Assembly: GCF_017592475.1 (NCBI RefSeq)
Contig: NZ_JAGFNP010000013.1
Coordinates: 62,001-126,000 of the forward strand
Direction of reading: 5' to 3'
Origin: Glycomyces niveus
GTDB lineage: Bacteria; Actinomycetota; Actinomycetes; Mycobacteriales; Micromonosporaceae
Length of the DNA: 64,000 nucleotides
The translations under genes and the position numbers were made by a program. Each line of letters begins with the position of its first letter. The stretch's first letter is position 1. Under the pieces are notes generated by a model. It ran no database searches. It was given only the letters and a program-made list of their open reading frames with translations, and had not been told where the DNA came from. Positions 15,329-24,966 of the stretch are shown here, in pieces.

Positions 15329-17071
15329 ATGCGCACGTCACCAACCCCAATCAGGCGCGCCCTCGCCGCGGCGGCAGGCGCCGCCATGGCAGTGGGCCTC
15401 TTCACCGCCTGCGGCACCGAAGGCGACGGCGGCGGGGACGCCGACACCGCCGAGGACTTCGACTTCTCGTGCCCTGAGCGCACCGACGGCGAACCCGCCA
15501 TCGACACCGCCCGGAACGAATCGCAGCCGTTCGTCTTCGGAACCCCGGGCGACCCCACCAGCCTGGACCCCATCCTCGCCTCCGACGGCGAGACCTTCCG
15601 CGTCAACCGCCAGGTCTTCGACACGCTCCTCGACGCCGACTGCACCGACACCGTCCCCGGTCTCGCCGAGTCCTACGAGCAGAACGAAGAGGGCACTGAG
15701 TGGACGTTCCACCTTCGTGAGGGCGTGACCTTCCACGACGGCCAGCCCCTCGACGGCGCCGCCGTGTGCAAGAACTTCGACCGCTGGGCGAACTTCAAGG
15801 GCGGCTACCAGTCCCCGAACTTCACCTACTACTACTCCGCGGTCTTCGGCGGCTTCGCCGAGAACGACCCGGCCATGGGCATCGAGACCGAGTCGATCTA
15901 CAAGGGCTGCACCGCAGACGGCCTCGACGCGACCATCAGCCTGAGCAAGTACACCTCGAGCTTCCCCGGCGCGTTCACCCTCGAATCGCTCTCGATCATC
16001 AGCCCGGCCTCCATCGACGCCGTCGCCGACGCCGCGATCCCGACCGCCGACTCGCCGCTCCCCGAGTACACCCAGACCGTCGGCACCCTCGCCGGCACCG
16101 GGCCCTACAAGCTCGAGAGCTGGGACCACAGCTCACAAGAGGTCGTCCTCACTCGCAACGACGAATACTTCGGCGAGCCCGCCAAGGTCAAGACGGTCAT
16201 CTTCAAGACCATCTCCGACGAGACCGCCCGCCGCCAGGCCCTCGAAGCCGGCGACATCCACGGCTACGACCTCGCCGCCCCGGCCGACGCCCAGGCGCTC
16301 ACCCAGGACGGCTACCAGGTCCCCGTCCGCGGCGTGTTCAACCTGCTCTACCTCGCGTACACGCAGAGCCACGCCCCCCTCGAGGACCACGCCGTCCGCG
16401 AAGCCCTCTCCTACGCCGTCGACCGCCAGCGCATCGTCAACTCGGTGCTCCCCGCGGGCGGCCTGGTCGCGACACAGTTCCAGCCCCCGAGCCTCGAGGG
16501 CTACTCGGAGGACGTCGCCACCTACGACTACGACCCCGAGAAGGCCAAGCAGATGCTCGCCGACGCGGGTGCGGAAGACCTGACCATCACGTTCTGCTAC
16601 CCGACCGACGTCACCCGGCCCTACATGCCGGCGCCGAAGGACATCTTCGACATGATCTCCTCGGACCTGCAGGCCGCCGGCGTCACGGTCGAGGCCCGGC
16701 CGATCACCTGGGTCGACTACATCCCGACCACGCGTTCGGGCGAATGCCCGCTGTACCTGCTGGGCTGGACCGGCGACTTCGCCGACCCGTACAACTTCCT
16801 GGGCACCTGGTTCGCGACCGAGTCCACCGAGTGGGGCTTCGACAACCAGGAGGTGTTCGACGCGATCGCCGCCGCGAACACGGAGCCTGACGAGGCGAAG
16901 CGCGTGGAGCTGTGGAAGACCGCGAACGAGGCCGTGATGGCCGAGCTGCCGGGTCTGCCGATCTCGTCGTCGCCGCCGTCGATCGCGTTCGCGCCGGACG
17001 TGTACCCGCCGGACGTCTCCCCGCTGACGCGGGAGGACTTCTCGCAGGTCTCGTTCACGACCGGCTCCTGA
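15329..17071 (+). CDS. oligopeptide/dipeptide ABC transporter substrate-binding lipoprotein
   Basis: 580 residues. Lipoprotein signal peptide with lipobox LFTAC (C28) and an acidic Gly/Asp linker. The SBP_bac_5 (cluster C) fold shows the family signature around residues 80-150 (GDPTSLDPILASDGETFRVNRQVFDTLL, WTFHLREGVTFHDGQPLDG) and VREALSYAVDRQRIV near 355. It binds peptides outside the membrane and delivers them to the two permeases that follow. The 264 bases between recR and this gene are AT-richer near 15210-15290 and probably hold the operon promoter, but I could not choose a -35/-10 pair. The gene is followed after 21 bases by the first permease. Confidence 0.93.
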   Translation: MRTSPTPIRRALAAAAGAAMAVGLFTACGTEGDGGGDADTAEDFDFSCPERTDGEPAIDTARNESQPFVFGTPGDPTSLDPILASDGETFRVNRQVFDTLLDADCTDTVPGLAESYEQNEEGTEWTFHLREGVTFHDGQPLDGAAVCKNFDRWANFKGGYQSPNFTYYYSAVFGGFAENDPAMGIETESIYKGCTADGLDATISLSKYTSSFPGAFTLESLSIISPASIDAVADAAIPTADSPLPEYTQTVGTLAGTGPYKLESWDHSSQEVVLTRNDEYFGEPAKVKTVIFKTISDETARRQALEAGDIHGYDLAAPADAQALTQDGYQVPVRGVFNLLYLAYTQSHAPLEDHAVREALSYAVDRQRIVNSVLPAGGLVATQFQPPSLEGYSEDVATYDYDPEKAKQMLADAGAEDLTITFCYPTDVTRPYMPAPKDIFDMISSDLQAAGVTVEARPITWVDYIPTTRSGECPLYLLGWTGDFADPYNFLGTWFATESTEWGFDNQEVFDAIAAANTEPDEAKRVELWKTANEAVMAELPGLPISSSPPSIAFAPDVYPPDVSPLTREDFSQVSFTTGS

Positions 17072-17092
17072 CCGGATCGATTACAGCAACAT

Positions 17093-18100
17093 ATGCTGCG
17101 CTACACCGTTAAGCGCCTCCTGCAGTTGTCCGTGGCGCTCTTGGGACTCTCGCTGCTGCTGTTCGCGTGGTTCAAAGCCCTGCCGGGCGGACCCGAGAAC
17201 CGGCTGCTCCCCGAGAACGCCACGGACCAGCAGCGGGAGGCGCTGCGGGCCGCCCTGGGTCTGGACGAGCCGGTCTGGACCCAGTACGGCGAGTTCCTGT
17301 CACGGATCGTCCGCCTCGATTTCGGCTCGTCGCTGTCGAGCGGGCGTCCGATCGCGACGGAACTCGCCGACCGCCTGCCCGCCACCGTCGAACTCTCCCT
17401 GGCCGCCATGCTGATCGCGGTGGGCCTGGGTATTCCCCTCGGGTACTTGGCGGCGAAGCGCCGCGGGACCTGGGTGGACTTCGGCACGGTCTCCGGTTCG
17501 CTGCTGGGGACGTGCATTCCGATCTTCTTCCTGGCCGCCATGCTGAAAGTGGTGTTCGCGCAGGAGCTGGGGTGGCTGCCGACCACGTTCCGTCTGACGG
17601 CGGGCGCCGATTTCACCGAGGTGACGGGCCTGCGCGTGTTCGACGGGCTGATCACGGGCGAGTTCGACATCGCGTGGGACGCGGTGAAGCACTTGATCCT
17701 GCCCGCGATCGCGTTGTCGTCGATTCCGCTGGCGGTCATCGTGCGCATCACGCGGGCGAGCGTGCTCGACGTGGTGGGCGAGGACTACGTGCGGACGGCG
17801 GACGCGAAGGGGCTCAAGCCCGCGACGATCCGGGGCCGGCACGTGATGCGGAACGCGATGCTGCCGATCGCGACGATCATCGGCCTGCTGCTGGGCAGCC
17901 TGTTCGCGGGTGCGGTGCTCACCGAGAGCGTGTTCGCGTTCGGGGGGATCGGTTCGTTCGTGTACCAGGCGACGACTGAGCGGGACTACCCGGCGCTCAT
18001 GGGCTTCATCCTGGTGATCGCCGTGTTCTACGTGGTGATCAACCTGCTCGTGGACTTGTCGTACGGGCTGCTCGACCCGAGAGTGCGGGTGCGGAAATGA
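17093..18100 (+). CDS. oligopeptide ABC transporter permease (OppB/DppB type)
   Basis: 335 residues. It has the N-terminal pattern MLRYTVKRLLQLSVALLGLSLLLFAWFKALPGGP of the DppB group, about six membrane segments and the EAA-type ATPase contact loop near 225-245 (VVGEDYVRTADAKGLKPATIRGRHVMRNAMLP). The stop overlaps the next permease start (ATGA). It forms the pore with the second permease. Confidence 0.95.
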   Translation: MLRYTVKRLLQLSVALLGLSLLLFAWFKALPGGPENRLLPENATDQQREALRAALGLDEPVWTQYGEFLSRIVRLDFGSSLSSGRPIATELADRLPATVELSLAAMLIAVGLGIPLGYLAAKRRGTWVDFGTVSGSLLGTCIPIFFLAAMLKVVFAQELGWLPTTFRLTAGADFTEVTGLRVFDGLITGEFDIAWDAVKHLILPAIALSSIPLAVIVRITRASVLDVVGEDYVRTADAKGLKPATIRGRHVMRNAMLPIATIIGLLLGSLFAGAVLTESVFAFGGIGSFVYQATTERDYPALMGFILVIAVFYVVINLLVDLSYGLLDPRVRVRK

Positions 18101-19059
18101 CCATCGCGAAGATCGAGAAGCTCGACCGGCTGGTCGCGGCGACGGTGTCGGCGCGGGACGCGCGGACGGGTTCGCTGTGGCGGCAGTCGATCCGCAGGAT
18201 GCGCCGGTCGCCGATGGCGATCACGGGCGCGGTCATCGTGGGCCTGTTCGTGGTCGTGGCGGTGGTGGGACCGTGGGTCGCGCCGTACGATCCGACGGCG
18301 CAGACGTGGGGCCGCGAGGTGTTCTTGAACCAGAACATCTTCCCGGGGCCGCGTCCGGAGAACTGGTTCGGTCTGGACCATCTGGGCCGGGACATGTTCT
18401 CGCGCATGATCGTGGGGGCGCGGCAGACGCTGCTGGTGGGCGTCGTGGCGACGCTCATCGGGTTCGTCGCGGGCGCGTTCATCGGCGGCCTGGCGGCCGC
18501 GGCGGGCACGTTCGGGGGCCGGTGGGGTGAGCGCTTCGAGGCGGTCATCATGCGGGCCGTGGATGTGGCGCTGGCCATTCCGATGCTGCTGCTGGCGTTG
18601 AGTGTGGCGGCGCTGCTGGGTCCGTCGCTGCGGACGGTGATGATCGCGGTGGGGGTGGCGCAGATTCCGATCTTCGCGCGGCTGCTGCGCGGTTCGATGC
18701 TGGCGCAGGCGCATTCGGATTACGTGCTGGCGGCGATCGCGATCGGTGTGCCGAAGGGGCGGATCGTGGTGTCGCACATCCTGCCGAACTCGTTGGGGCC
18801 GGTGATCGTGCAGGCGACGCTGGTGCTGGCGACGGCGATCATCGAGGCGGCGGCGTTGTCGTACCTGGGTCTGGGCAATCCGGACCCGGGCAGTGCCGAG
18901 TGGGGGACGATGCTGGCCGATGCGCAGCGGTTCCTTTCGGGCGCACCGCAGTTGGCGATCTACCCGGCGGTGGGCATCATCGTGACGGCGCTCGGGTTCA
19001 CGCTGCTGGGCGAGGCCATGCGCGAGTCGCTGGACCCGAGGCTGAGGAGGCAGGAATAG
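18097..19059 (+). CDS. oligopeptide ABC transporter permease (OppC/DppC type)
   Basis: 320 residues. The N-terminal OppC_N segment (RMRRSPMAITGAVIVGLFVVVAVVGPWVAPYDP) is followed by about five further membrane segments. The EAA loop is LAQAHSDYVLAAIAIGVPKGRIVVSHILPNSLGP and the end is LGEAMRESLDPRL, all diagnostic of DppC/OppC. It overlaps both neighbours (ATGA upstream, TAGTG downstream), so the operon is translationally coupled. Confidence 0.95.
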   Translation: MTIAKIEKLDRLVAATVSARDARTGSLWRQSIRRMRRSPMAITGAVIVGLFVVVAVVGPWVAPYDPTAQTWGREVFLNQNIFPGPRPENWFGLDHLGRDMFSRMIVGARQTLLVGVVATLIGFVAGAFIGGLAAAAGTFGGRWGERFEAVIMRAVDVALAIPMLLLALSVAALLGPSLRTVMIAVGVAQIPIFARLLRGSMLAQAHSDYVLAAIAIGVPKGRIVVSHILPNSLGPVIVQATLVLATAIIEAAALSYLGLGNPDPGSAEWGTMLADAQRFLSGAPQLAIYPAVGIIVTALGFTLLGEAMRESLDPRLRRQE

Positions 19060-20131
19060 TGTCGCTGCTCGAAGTCGAGGACCTGCGGGTCGCGTTCGGC
19101 GCTTCGGTGGCCGTGGACGGCGTGTCGTTCTCGGTCGATGAAGGCAAGGTCGTGGGGCTCGTGGGCGAGTCCGGTTGCGGCAAGTCGGTGACGAGCCTGG
19201 CGGTGATGGGGCTGCTGCCGAAAGGCCGCGGCCGCAGGGCGCGGCAGCCGGTGCAGGCGGCGGTGTCGGAGCCGGTGGACGGCGGTCTGAAGACCGCTGC
19301 GGCTGCACCGCAGGCGATTCCGGCCTCGGGTGGCCGTGGCGGCCGGGGCGGCGCCGATGTGCAGGGGCGGGCCGTGTTCGACGGCGTCGACCTCTTGTCG
19401 TTGGCGCCGGCGGCGATGCGTCGCCGCCGCGGCAAGGATCTGGCGATGGTGTTCCAGGACCCGCTGTCGAGTCTGAACCCGGTCGTGCCGATCGGGCGTC
19501 AGATCACGGAGGTCCTTGAGCGGCACCGGGGTCTGAAGGGCGACAAGGCGTCGAAGGAGGCCGCGCTCCTGCTCGACAGGGTCGGCATCCCCGACCCGTA
19601 CCGCCGCCTCAGGGAGTATCCGCACCAGCTTTCGGGCGGGATGCGGCAGCGCGTGCTCATCGCGATCGCGGTGGCGTGCGCGCCGCGGCTGCTGATCGCG
19701 GACGAGCCGACGACGGCGCTGGACGTGACGATTCAGGCGCAGATCCTCGAGCTGCTGCGGGACCTCGTGGAGACCGAGGGGACGGCGCTGCTGATGATCA
19801 CGCACGACCTGGGTGTGGTCGCGGGGATGTGCGATGAGGTGAACGTGCTGTATTCGGGCCGTGTGGTCGAGTCGGCGCCGGTGCGCGAGCTCTTCCGCAA
19901 GCCCACGCATCCTTACACGATCGGTCTGCTGGGTTCGATTCCGCGGCTCGACCTGCCGATCCATGAGCCGTTGACGCCGATCCGCGGTTCGATCGCGGAC
20001 GTGATCCGCTGGCGTGACGGGTGCGCTTTCGCGCCCCGCTGCGACCGGGTCGCGTCGCCCTGTGTGGACGGTGAGCCCGCTTTGGTGGGGGCCGTGCACG
20101 CCCACCGCTGTGTGATGGCCGAGGAGGTCGC

Positions 20132-20135
<4 letters not shown>
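19059..20135 (+). CDS. oppD: oligopeptide ABC transporter ATPase (OppD type) with low-complexity insertion
   Basis: 358 residues from a GTG overlapping the upstream TAG. Walker A GESGCGKSVTS (about 34-44), Q-loop MVFQDP, signature LSGGMRQRVLIAIA, Walker B LLIADEPTTALDVT, H-loop MITHDLGVV, and the C-terminal oligopeptide_HTT domain ending in the Cys cluster CAFAPRCDRVASPC. Unusual: between GLLPKG and FDGVDLL there are roughly 40 extra Ala/Gly/Pro-rich residues (DNA about 19225-19370) that ordinary OppD proteins lack. This is a surface-loop region of the RecA-like subdomain, so the protein may still work. It overlaps the OppF gene by four bases. Confidence 0.93.
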
Positions 20136-21190
<1,055 letters not shown>

Positions 21191-21193
21191 TCG

Positions 21194-21202
21194 TTGTCCA
21201 CA
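21194..21202 (+). promoter_or_regulatory. DnaA box (TTGTCCACA)
   Basis: Perfect match just after the oppF stop, followed by GGC exactly as at 13769. Confidence 0.5.
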
Positions 21203-21238
21203 GGCATTGATCAGGCATTAAAAGTCCTGCTCACGAAG

Positions 21239-21247
21239 TTATCCACA
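21239..21247 (+). promoter_or_regulatory. DnaA box (TTATCCACA)
   Basis: Perfect match 45 bases after the previous box and in the same orientation. The gap 21191-21463 holds no gene; it also contains GC hairpins (for example CGAGCGCGGG / CCCGCGCTCG near 21354-21380) that can terminate both convergent transcripts. Confidence 0.5.
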
Positions 21248-21463
21248 GGTTGAAAAAGGCGTCTTGAGTGTCTTGACTTCTTGTGGGAGGCTGGCTTCAG
21301 TTTTGGTGTAGGTGAGGCGGTTGGTAGGGGACCGCGCGGACCGCCGAAAGACTCGAGCGCGGGGTTGGCTCCCGCGCTCGGGCACCTGCATCGAAACCCC
21401 CGCGGGAGTGGGGGCGACCGGCCCGGCCAAGGCCGGCCGCCTCCACTGCGAATTCTCGGGCGT

Positions 21464-22696
21464 TCAGCTCCCGAGGCGATCGGATTTGATGTCGCCGTTC
21501 TGCATGATCAGCTGGAGGTTCGCTTCGGGGTCGGTGAGCACCTCGAGGTCGGTGAGCGGGTCGCCGTCCACCACCAGGAGGTCGGCGAGCGCGCCGGGGA
21601 TGATCTGGCCGAGGCGGTCTTCCTCGTTGAGGAGTTTCGCGGCGGTGGTCGTGGCGGAGCGGAGGACGTCGGCGGCGGGGATGACGGCGCCGCGGATGGT
21701 GAATTCCCGCAGCTGGTGTCGGCGCATGCCGCCGAGGAGGTCGGAGCCGTAGCAGATGTTGACGCCGGCCCGGTGGGCGAGTTCGAGGGCGTGGAGTCCG
21801 GCGTCGAGGACGATGGGGTTCTTGGCGATGCTGGCGGCGGGGAGGCCGTGTTCGGCGCCTTCGACGGCCATGCGCTGGTAGGTGACCAAGGTGGGGACCA
21901 GGAACGCGTCGTGCTCGAGGAACAGGTCCACACTGGATTCGTCGAGGAGGTTGCCGTGTTCGATCGAGCGCACGCCCGCCGTGAGGCCGCGGTTGATGGC
22001 GCGGGCGGTGTAGGCGTGGCCGGCGACGTACCGGTTGGCGGCCTCGGCTTCGTCGACGATCGCTCGGATCTCGTCGATCGAGAACTGCGTCGAGTCGATG
22101 CGGTCGGTCGGGGACGCGACGCCGCCGGACAGCATGATCTTGATGTGGAACGCGCCGGTGCGGAGTTGTTCTCTTGCGGCCCTGCGGACTTCGTCGACGC
22201 CGTCGCACACGAGGCCGAGGTCGGGGCAGCACTGGTGGTCGTCGCGGACTGAGCGGCCGCGCGGGCGCATGTCGACGTGGCCGCCGGTCTGGGAGAGGGC
22301 CTTGCCGCCGAAGTAGAGGCGCGGGCCGTCGATGAGTCCTTCGCTGACGGCCTGGTGGAGCCCGAAGTCGGCGCCGCCGGGGTCGCGGACGGTGGTGAAC
22401 CCGCGGTGGAGCATGTCGCGCATCTCGTTGGCGGCCTTGATGGCGACGTATGCGGGCGATTCGTCGCCGAGGCCGGACAGGTCGGCGCTGTGGGCGTTGA
22501 CGTGCACGTGGCAGTCGATGAGGCCGGGCATGAGGGTCTTTCCGGCGAGGTCGATGCGGCGCGCCCCGGCGGGGGCCTGGAGGTCGCCGCCGACCGCTTC
22601 GATCGTGTTGCCGCGCACCAGCACCCGCTGGTCGCGGACCAGTGTCCCGGCGGCGGTGTCGAGCACGTTCGCCCGTTCGAACAGGGTCTCGGTCAT
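21464..22696 (-). CDS. metal-dependent amidohydrolase (imidazolonepropionase/Xaa-Pro dipeptidase-like)
   Basis: 410 residues from an ATG with ribosome site GAGAGGAGGA. An N-terminal composite beta-sandwich (VLVRGNTIEAVG) is followed by the TIM-barrel metal site: LIDCHVHVN (HxH pair), FHIKIMLSGG (bridging Lys), GHAYTARAIN and SIEHGN (His ligands), and YGSDLLG (catalytic Asp). Members of this amidohydrolase group include prolidase-like enzymes acting on dipeptides and acyl-amino acids. The position facing a peptide importer would fit a cytoplasmic peptidase; that is inference. No signal peptide. Not an urease or dihydroorotase, judging by the motif spacing. Confidence 0.85.
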   Translation of the reverse strand: MTETLFERANVLDTAAGTLVRDQRVLVRGNTIEAVGGDLQAPAGARRIDLAGKTLMPGLIDCHVHVNAHSADLSGLGDESPAYVAIKAANEMRDMLHRGFTTVRDPGGADFGLHQAVSEGLIDGPRLYFGGKALSQTGGHVDMRPRGRSVRDDHQCCPDLGLVCDGVDEVRRAAREQLRTGAFHIKIMLSGGVASPTDRIDSTQFSIDEIRAIVDEAEAANRYVAGHAYTARAINRGLTAGVRSIEHGNLLDESSVDLFLEHDAFLVPTLVTYQRMAVEGAEHGLPAASIAKNPIVLDAGLHALELAHRAGVNICYGSDLLGGMRRHQLREFTIRGAVIPAADVLRSATTTAAKLLNEEDRLGQIIPGALADLLVVDGDPLTDLEVLTDPEANLQLIMQNGDIKSDRLGS

Positions 22697-22795
22697 CGGT
22701 CCTCCTCTCGCCGCGACCGGACTGGCCGCGCGGCTAGTGCACGACCAATATGCCCGATGGCGTGCGCGTCGCGGCGGTCGCCCGGGCGCCGGTGC

Positions 22796-23524
22796 TCAGG
22801 GGAGGAGGATGACGTATTCGCGGAGGTGGCGTTCGAACCCGGGGGCGACGTCGATCTCGAGGATCACCTCGTCGAGGCTTTGGAACGGCCCCAGGCGCTC
22901 CACGCGCTCGCGCACCCGCTCGGCGAGCGCCGCGTTGAAGCCGGGCAGCTCCTTGAGGACGGCCGCGGGCGCGTGGTTGAGGTCGACGAGTCCGCCGTCG
23001 TCGTTGCTGCGCGGGAGGTCGGGCCGGCCGATGCGCAGCCGCTTGGCCAGCATCGGGTCGCCCTCGGCGATGCGCCGTGCGGCGATGCGGAGGTGGAGCG
23101 CGTGGGCGAGCGCGGGGACGCCGTCGGCGGGCAGCGGCCGCTGCTGGGCGGGGACGTGGACGGGGGCGGGCGGGGCGGTCCAGAGTTTTCGGCGGATGGC
23201 GAAGAGGTGGCCGCTCGCGCCGAATGTCGCGGCGAGCGCCGAGAACATGGTGAGGTAGTCGGCCCACGGCGGCATGTCGCTGCCGTAGTCGACCACGGGC
23301 CCGCAGTACCCGAACACCGCTGCGGTGTAGGCGATCAGGGGGATGATGGTCGCGGGGGAGGGCCGGTGCGCGGCGCCGACGCCGAACGCGATCGGGGCGC
23401 CCGCGCCCGGGATGAGGATCGGCAGGAGCGCCCACCAGACGGTGGCGGGGCCGGGGCGGTCGGCGGGCGGTTCGGCCGGGAGCGGGTCGCGAGACTCGGG
23501 GTCTTCGGCACGGCGAGGGGGCAT
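22796..23524 (-). CDS. membrane protein with C-terminal ComEA-like helix-hairpin-helix
   Basis: 242 residues. The N-terminal ~35 residues are charged and Pro-rich. Two or three membrane segments follow (about 35-60 TVWWALLPILIPGAGAPIAFGVG, 68-90, and 98-120). A linker and a ComEA-type HhH near 185-235 come next (VDLNHAPAAVLKELPGFNAALAERV, then LGPFQSLDEVI). ComEA domains bind DNA; here the membrane topology differs from ComEA proper and the role is unknown. The ATG lacks a ribosome site, but a TATCAT hexamer lies 6 bases upstream (plus strand 23531-23536), so the mRNA may be leaderless. Confidence 0.75.
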   Translation of the reverse strand: MPPRRAEDPESRDPLPAEPPADRPGPATVWWALLPILIPGAGAPIAFGVGAAHRPSPATIIPLIAYTAAVFGYCGPVVDYGSDMPPWADYLTMFSALAATFGASGHLFAIRRKLWTAPPAPVHVPAQQRPLPADGVPALAHALHLRIAARRIAEGDPMLAKRLRIGRPDLPRSNDDGGLVDLNHAPAAVLKELPGFNAALAERVRERVERLGPFQSLDEVILEIDVAPGFERHLREYVILLP

Positions 23525-23679
23525 CGGCCGATGATATCCGCGCAGCGCACGGACCCGGTCGGTGCAGCGGGACTGCTGCGGTGAAGTCGTTGCGGCGCAG
23601 CGGCTTCGGCTGCGCTGGCGCACCCCTCGACGGCTGGCCGGACACGCGTGTCGGGCAAGGCGGGGCGGTCAGCGCCGAA

Positions 23680-24005
23680 CCGCGGCCCGGGGTCGATGAG
23701 GGCGGCGACGGACCTGGTCGGGAGGGGCGGGAGAGCTATCACCGATCTTCCGCCGCGGCCGGCCCCGGGGAAGTCGCCGCCGAACGGCGGCGGTGGCCGG
23801 GACGCTGGTGAAGCAGCTGGACGGCTACCGATGAACGCCGCCGCGGCCCGGGGTCGGTGAGGGCGGCGACGGACCCGGTCGGTGAGGGCGGGACGGCCAC
23901 CGGCGATCTCCGCCGCAGCCGGGGGTCGATGGGGCTGCGATGGTCCCAGTGAGGTCGCCGCCGAAGTGGACGGTGGACGCCGGTGAGGCGGCTGGACGGC
24001 GTGGG
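23680..24005. repeat. degenerate 161-bp direct duplication, non-coding
   Basis: A unit starting CCGCGGCCCGGGGTCG-TGAGGGCGGCGACGGACC occurs at 23680 and again at 23841, a 161-base offset. Further shared blocks include GTCGCCGCCGAA and GCGGCTGGACGG-type segments. The copies have drifted (substitutions and small indels). The whole gap 23525-24074 carries no credible gene; reading frames in it are Arg/Gly/Pro-rich without family features. Confidence 0.6.
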
Positions 24006-24030
24006 TCGACGAGCGCGGCGGCAGACGGAA

Positions 24031-24057
24031 GGGCCGGGCGGCCATGCCGCCCGGCCC
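24031..24057 (-). terminator. terminator after sucD
   Basis: Twelve-base-pair perfect stem GGGCCGGGCGGC / GCCGCCCGGCCC with a three-base loop, 18 bases past the sucD stop on the minus strand. Confidence 0.75.
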
Positions 24058-24074
24058 TTGTCGCTAAGCGCTGC

Positions 24075-24962
24075 TTAGAGGTTCTCGATGACCTCGCGCA
24101 TGAGGCGCGCGGTCTCGCTGGGGGTCTTGCCGACCTTGACGCCGGCGGCCTCCAGGGCCTCCTTCTTCGACTCGGCGGTGCCGGCCGAACCGGAGATGAT
24201 GGCGCCCGCGTGGCCCATCGTCTTGCCCTCGGGCGCGGTGAACCCGGCGATGTAGCCGACGACCGGCTTGGTCACGTGGTTCTTGATGTACTCGGCAGCG
24301 CGCTCCTCGGCGTCGCCGCCGATCTCGCCGATCATGACGATCGCCTTGGTCTCCGGGTCCTCTTCGAACGCCTTCAGGCAGTCGATGTGGGTGGTCCCGA
24401 TGACGGGGTCGCCGCCGATGCCGACGGAGGTCGAGAAGCCGAGGTCCCGCAGCTCGTACATGAGCTGGTAGGTCAGCGTGCCCGACTTGGAGACGAGGCC
24501 GATCGGGCCGGTCCCGGTGATGTCGGCCGGGGTGATGCCCGCGTTCGACTTGCCGGGGGACGCGATGCCGGGGCAGTTCGGGCCCACGATGCGGGTCTTG
24601 TTGCCCTTGGACTCGGCGTAGTTCCAGAAGGTCACGGAGTCGTGCACCGGGATGCCCTCGGTGATGACGATCGCGAGCTCGATCTCGGCGTCGATCGCCT
24701 CGATCACGGCGGCCTTGCAGAACGCCGGGGGCACGAACACGACGGAGGTGTTCGCGCCGGTCTCGGCGATCGCCTCGGCGACGGAGGCGAACACCGGCAG
24801 GCTCACGCCGTCGACGTCTACCTTCGTGCCGGCCTTGCGCGGGTTGACGCCGCCCACGATCTCGGTGCCGGCCTTGAGCATGCGGCGGGTGTGCTTCATG
24901 CCCTCGGAGCCGGTCATACCCTGGACGATGACCTTGCTGTTCTCGTTGAGGAAGATCGCCAT
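24075..24962 (-). CDS. sucD: succinyl-CoA synthetase subunit alpha
   Basis: 295 residues. CoA-binding Rossmann-like N-terminus (ENSKVIVQGMTGSEGMKHTRRML), VGPNCPGIASPGKSNAG in the middle, and the phosphohistidine site GHAGAIISGSAGTAESKKEAL near 247-262. With SucC it converts succinyl-CoA to succinate while making ATP or GTP in the TCA cycle. It begins four bases after the sucC stop, so the two are co-translated. Confidence 0.97.
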   Translation of the reverse strand: MAIFLNENSKVIVQGMTGSEGMKHTRRMLKAGTEIVGGVNPRKAGTKVDVDGVSLPVFASVAEAIAETGANTSVVFVPPAFCKAAVIEAIDAEIELAIVITEGIPVHDSVTFWNYAESKGNKTRIVGPNCPGIASPGKSNAGITPADITGTGPIGLVSKSGTLTYQLMYELRDLGFSTSVGIGGDPVIGTTHIDCLKAFEEDPETKAIVMIGEIGGDAEERAAEYIKNHVTKPVVGYIAGFTAPEGKTMGHAGAIISGSAGTAESKKEALEAAGVKVGKTPSETARLMREVIENL

Positions 24963-24966
24963 TGGA

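Noticed and set aside
21191..21463. Chromosomal origin after oppF
   Set aside because: Two DnaA boxes are too few, there is no long AT-rich unwinding region, and dnaA/dnaN are not adjacent.
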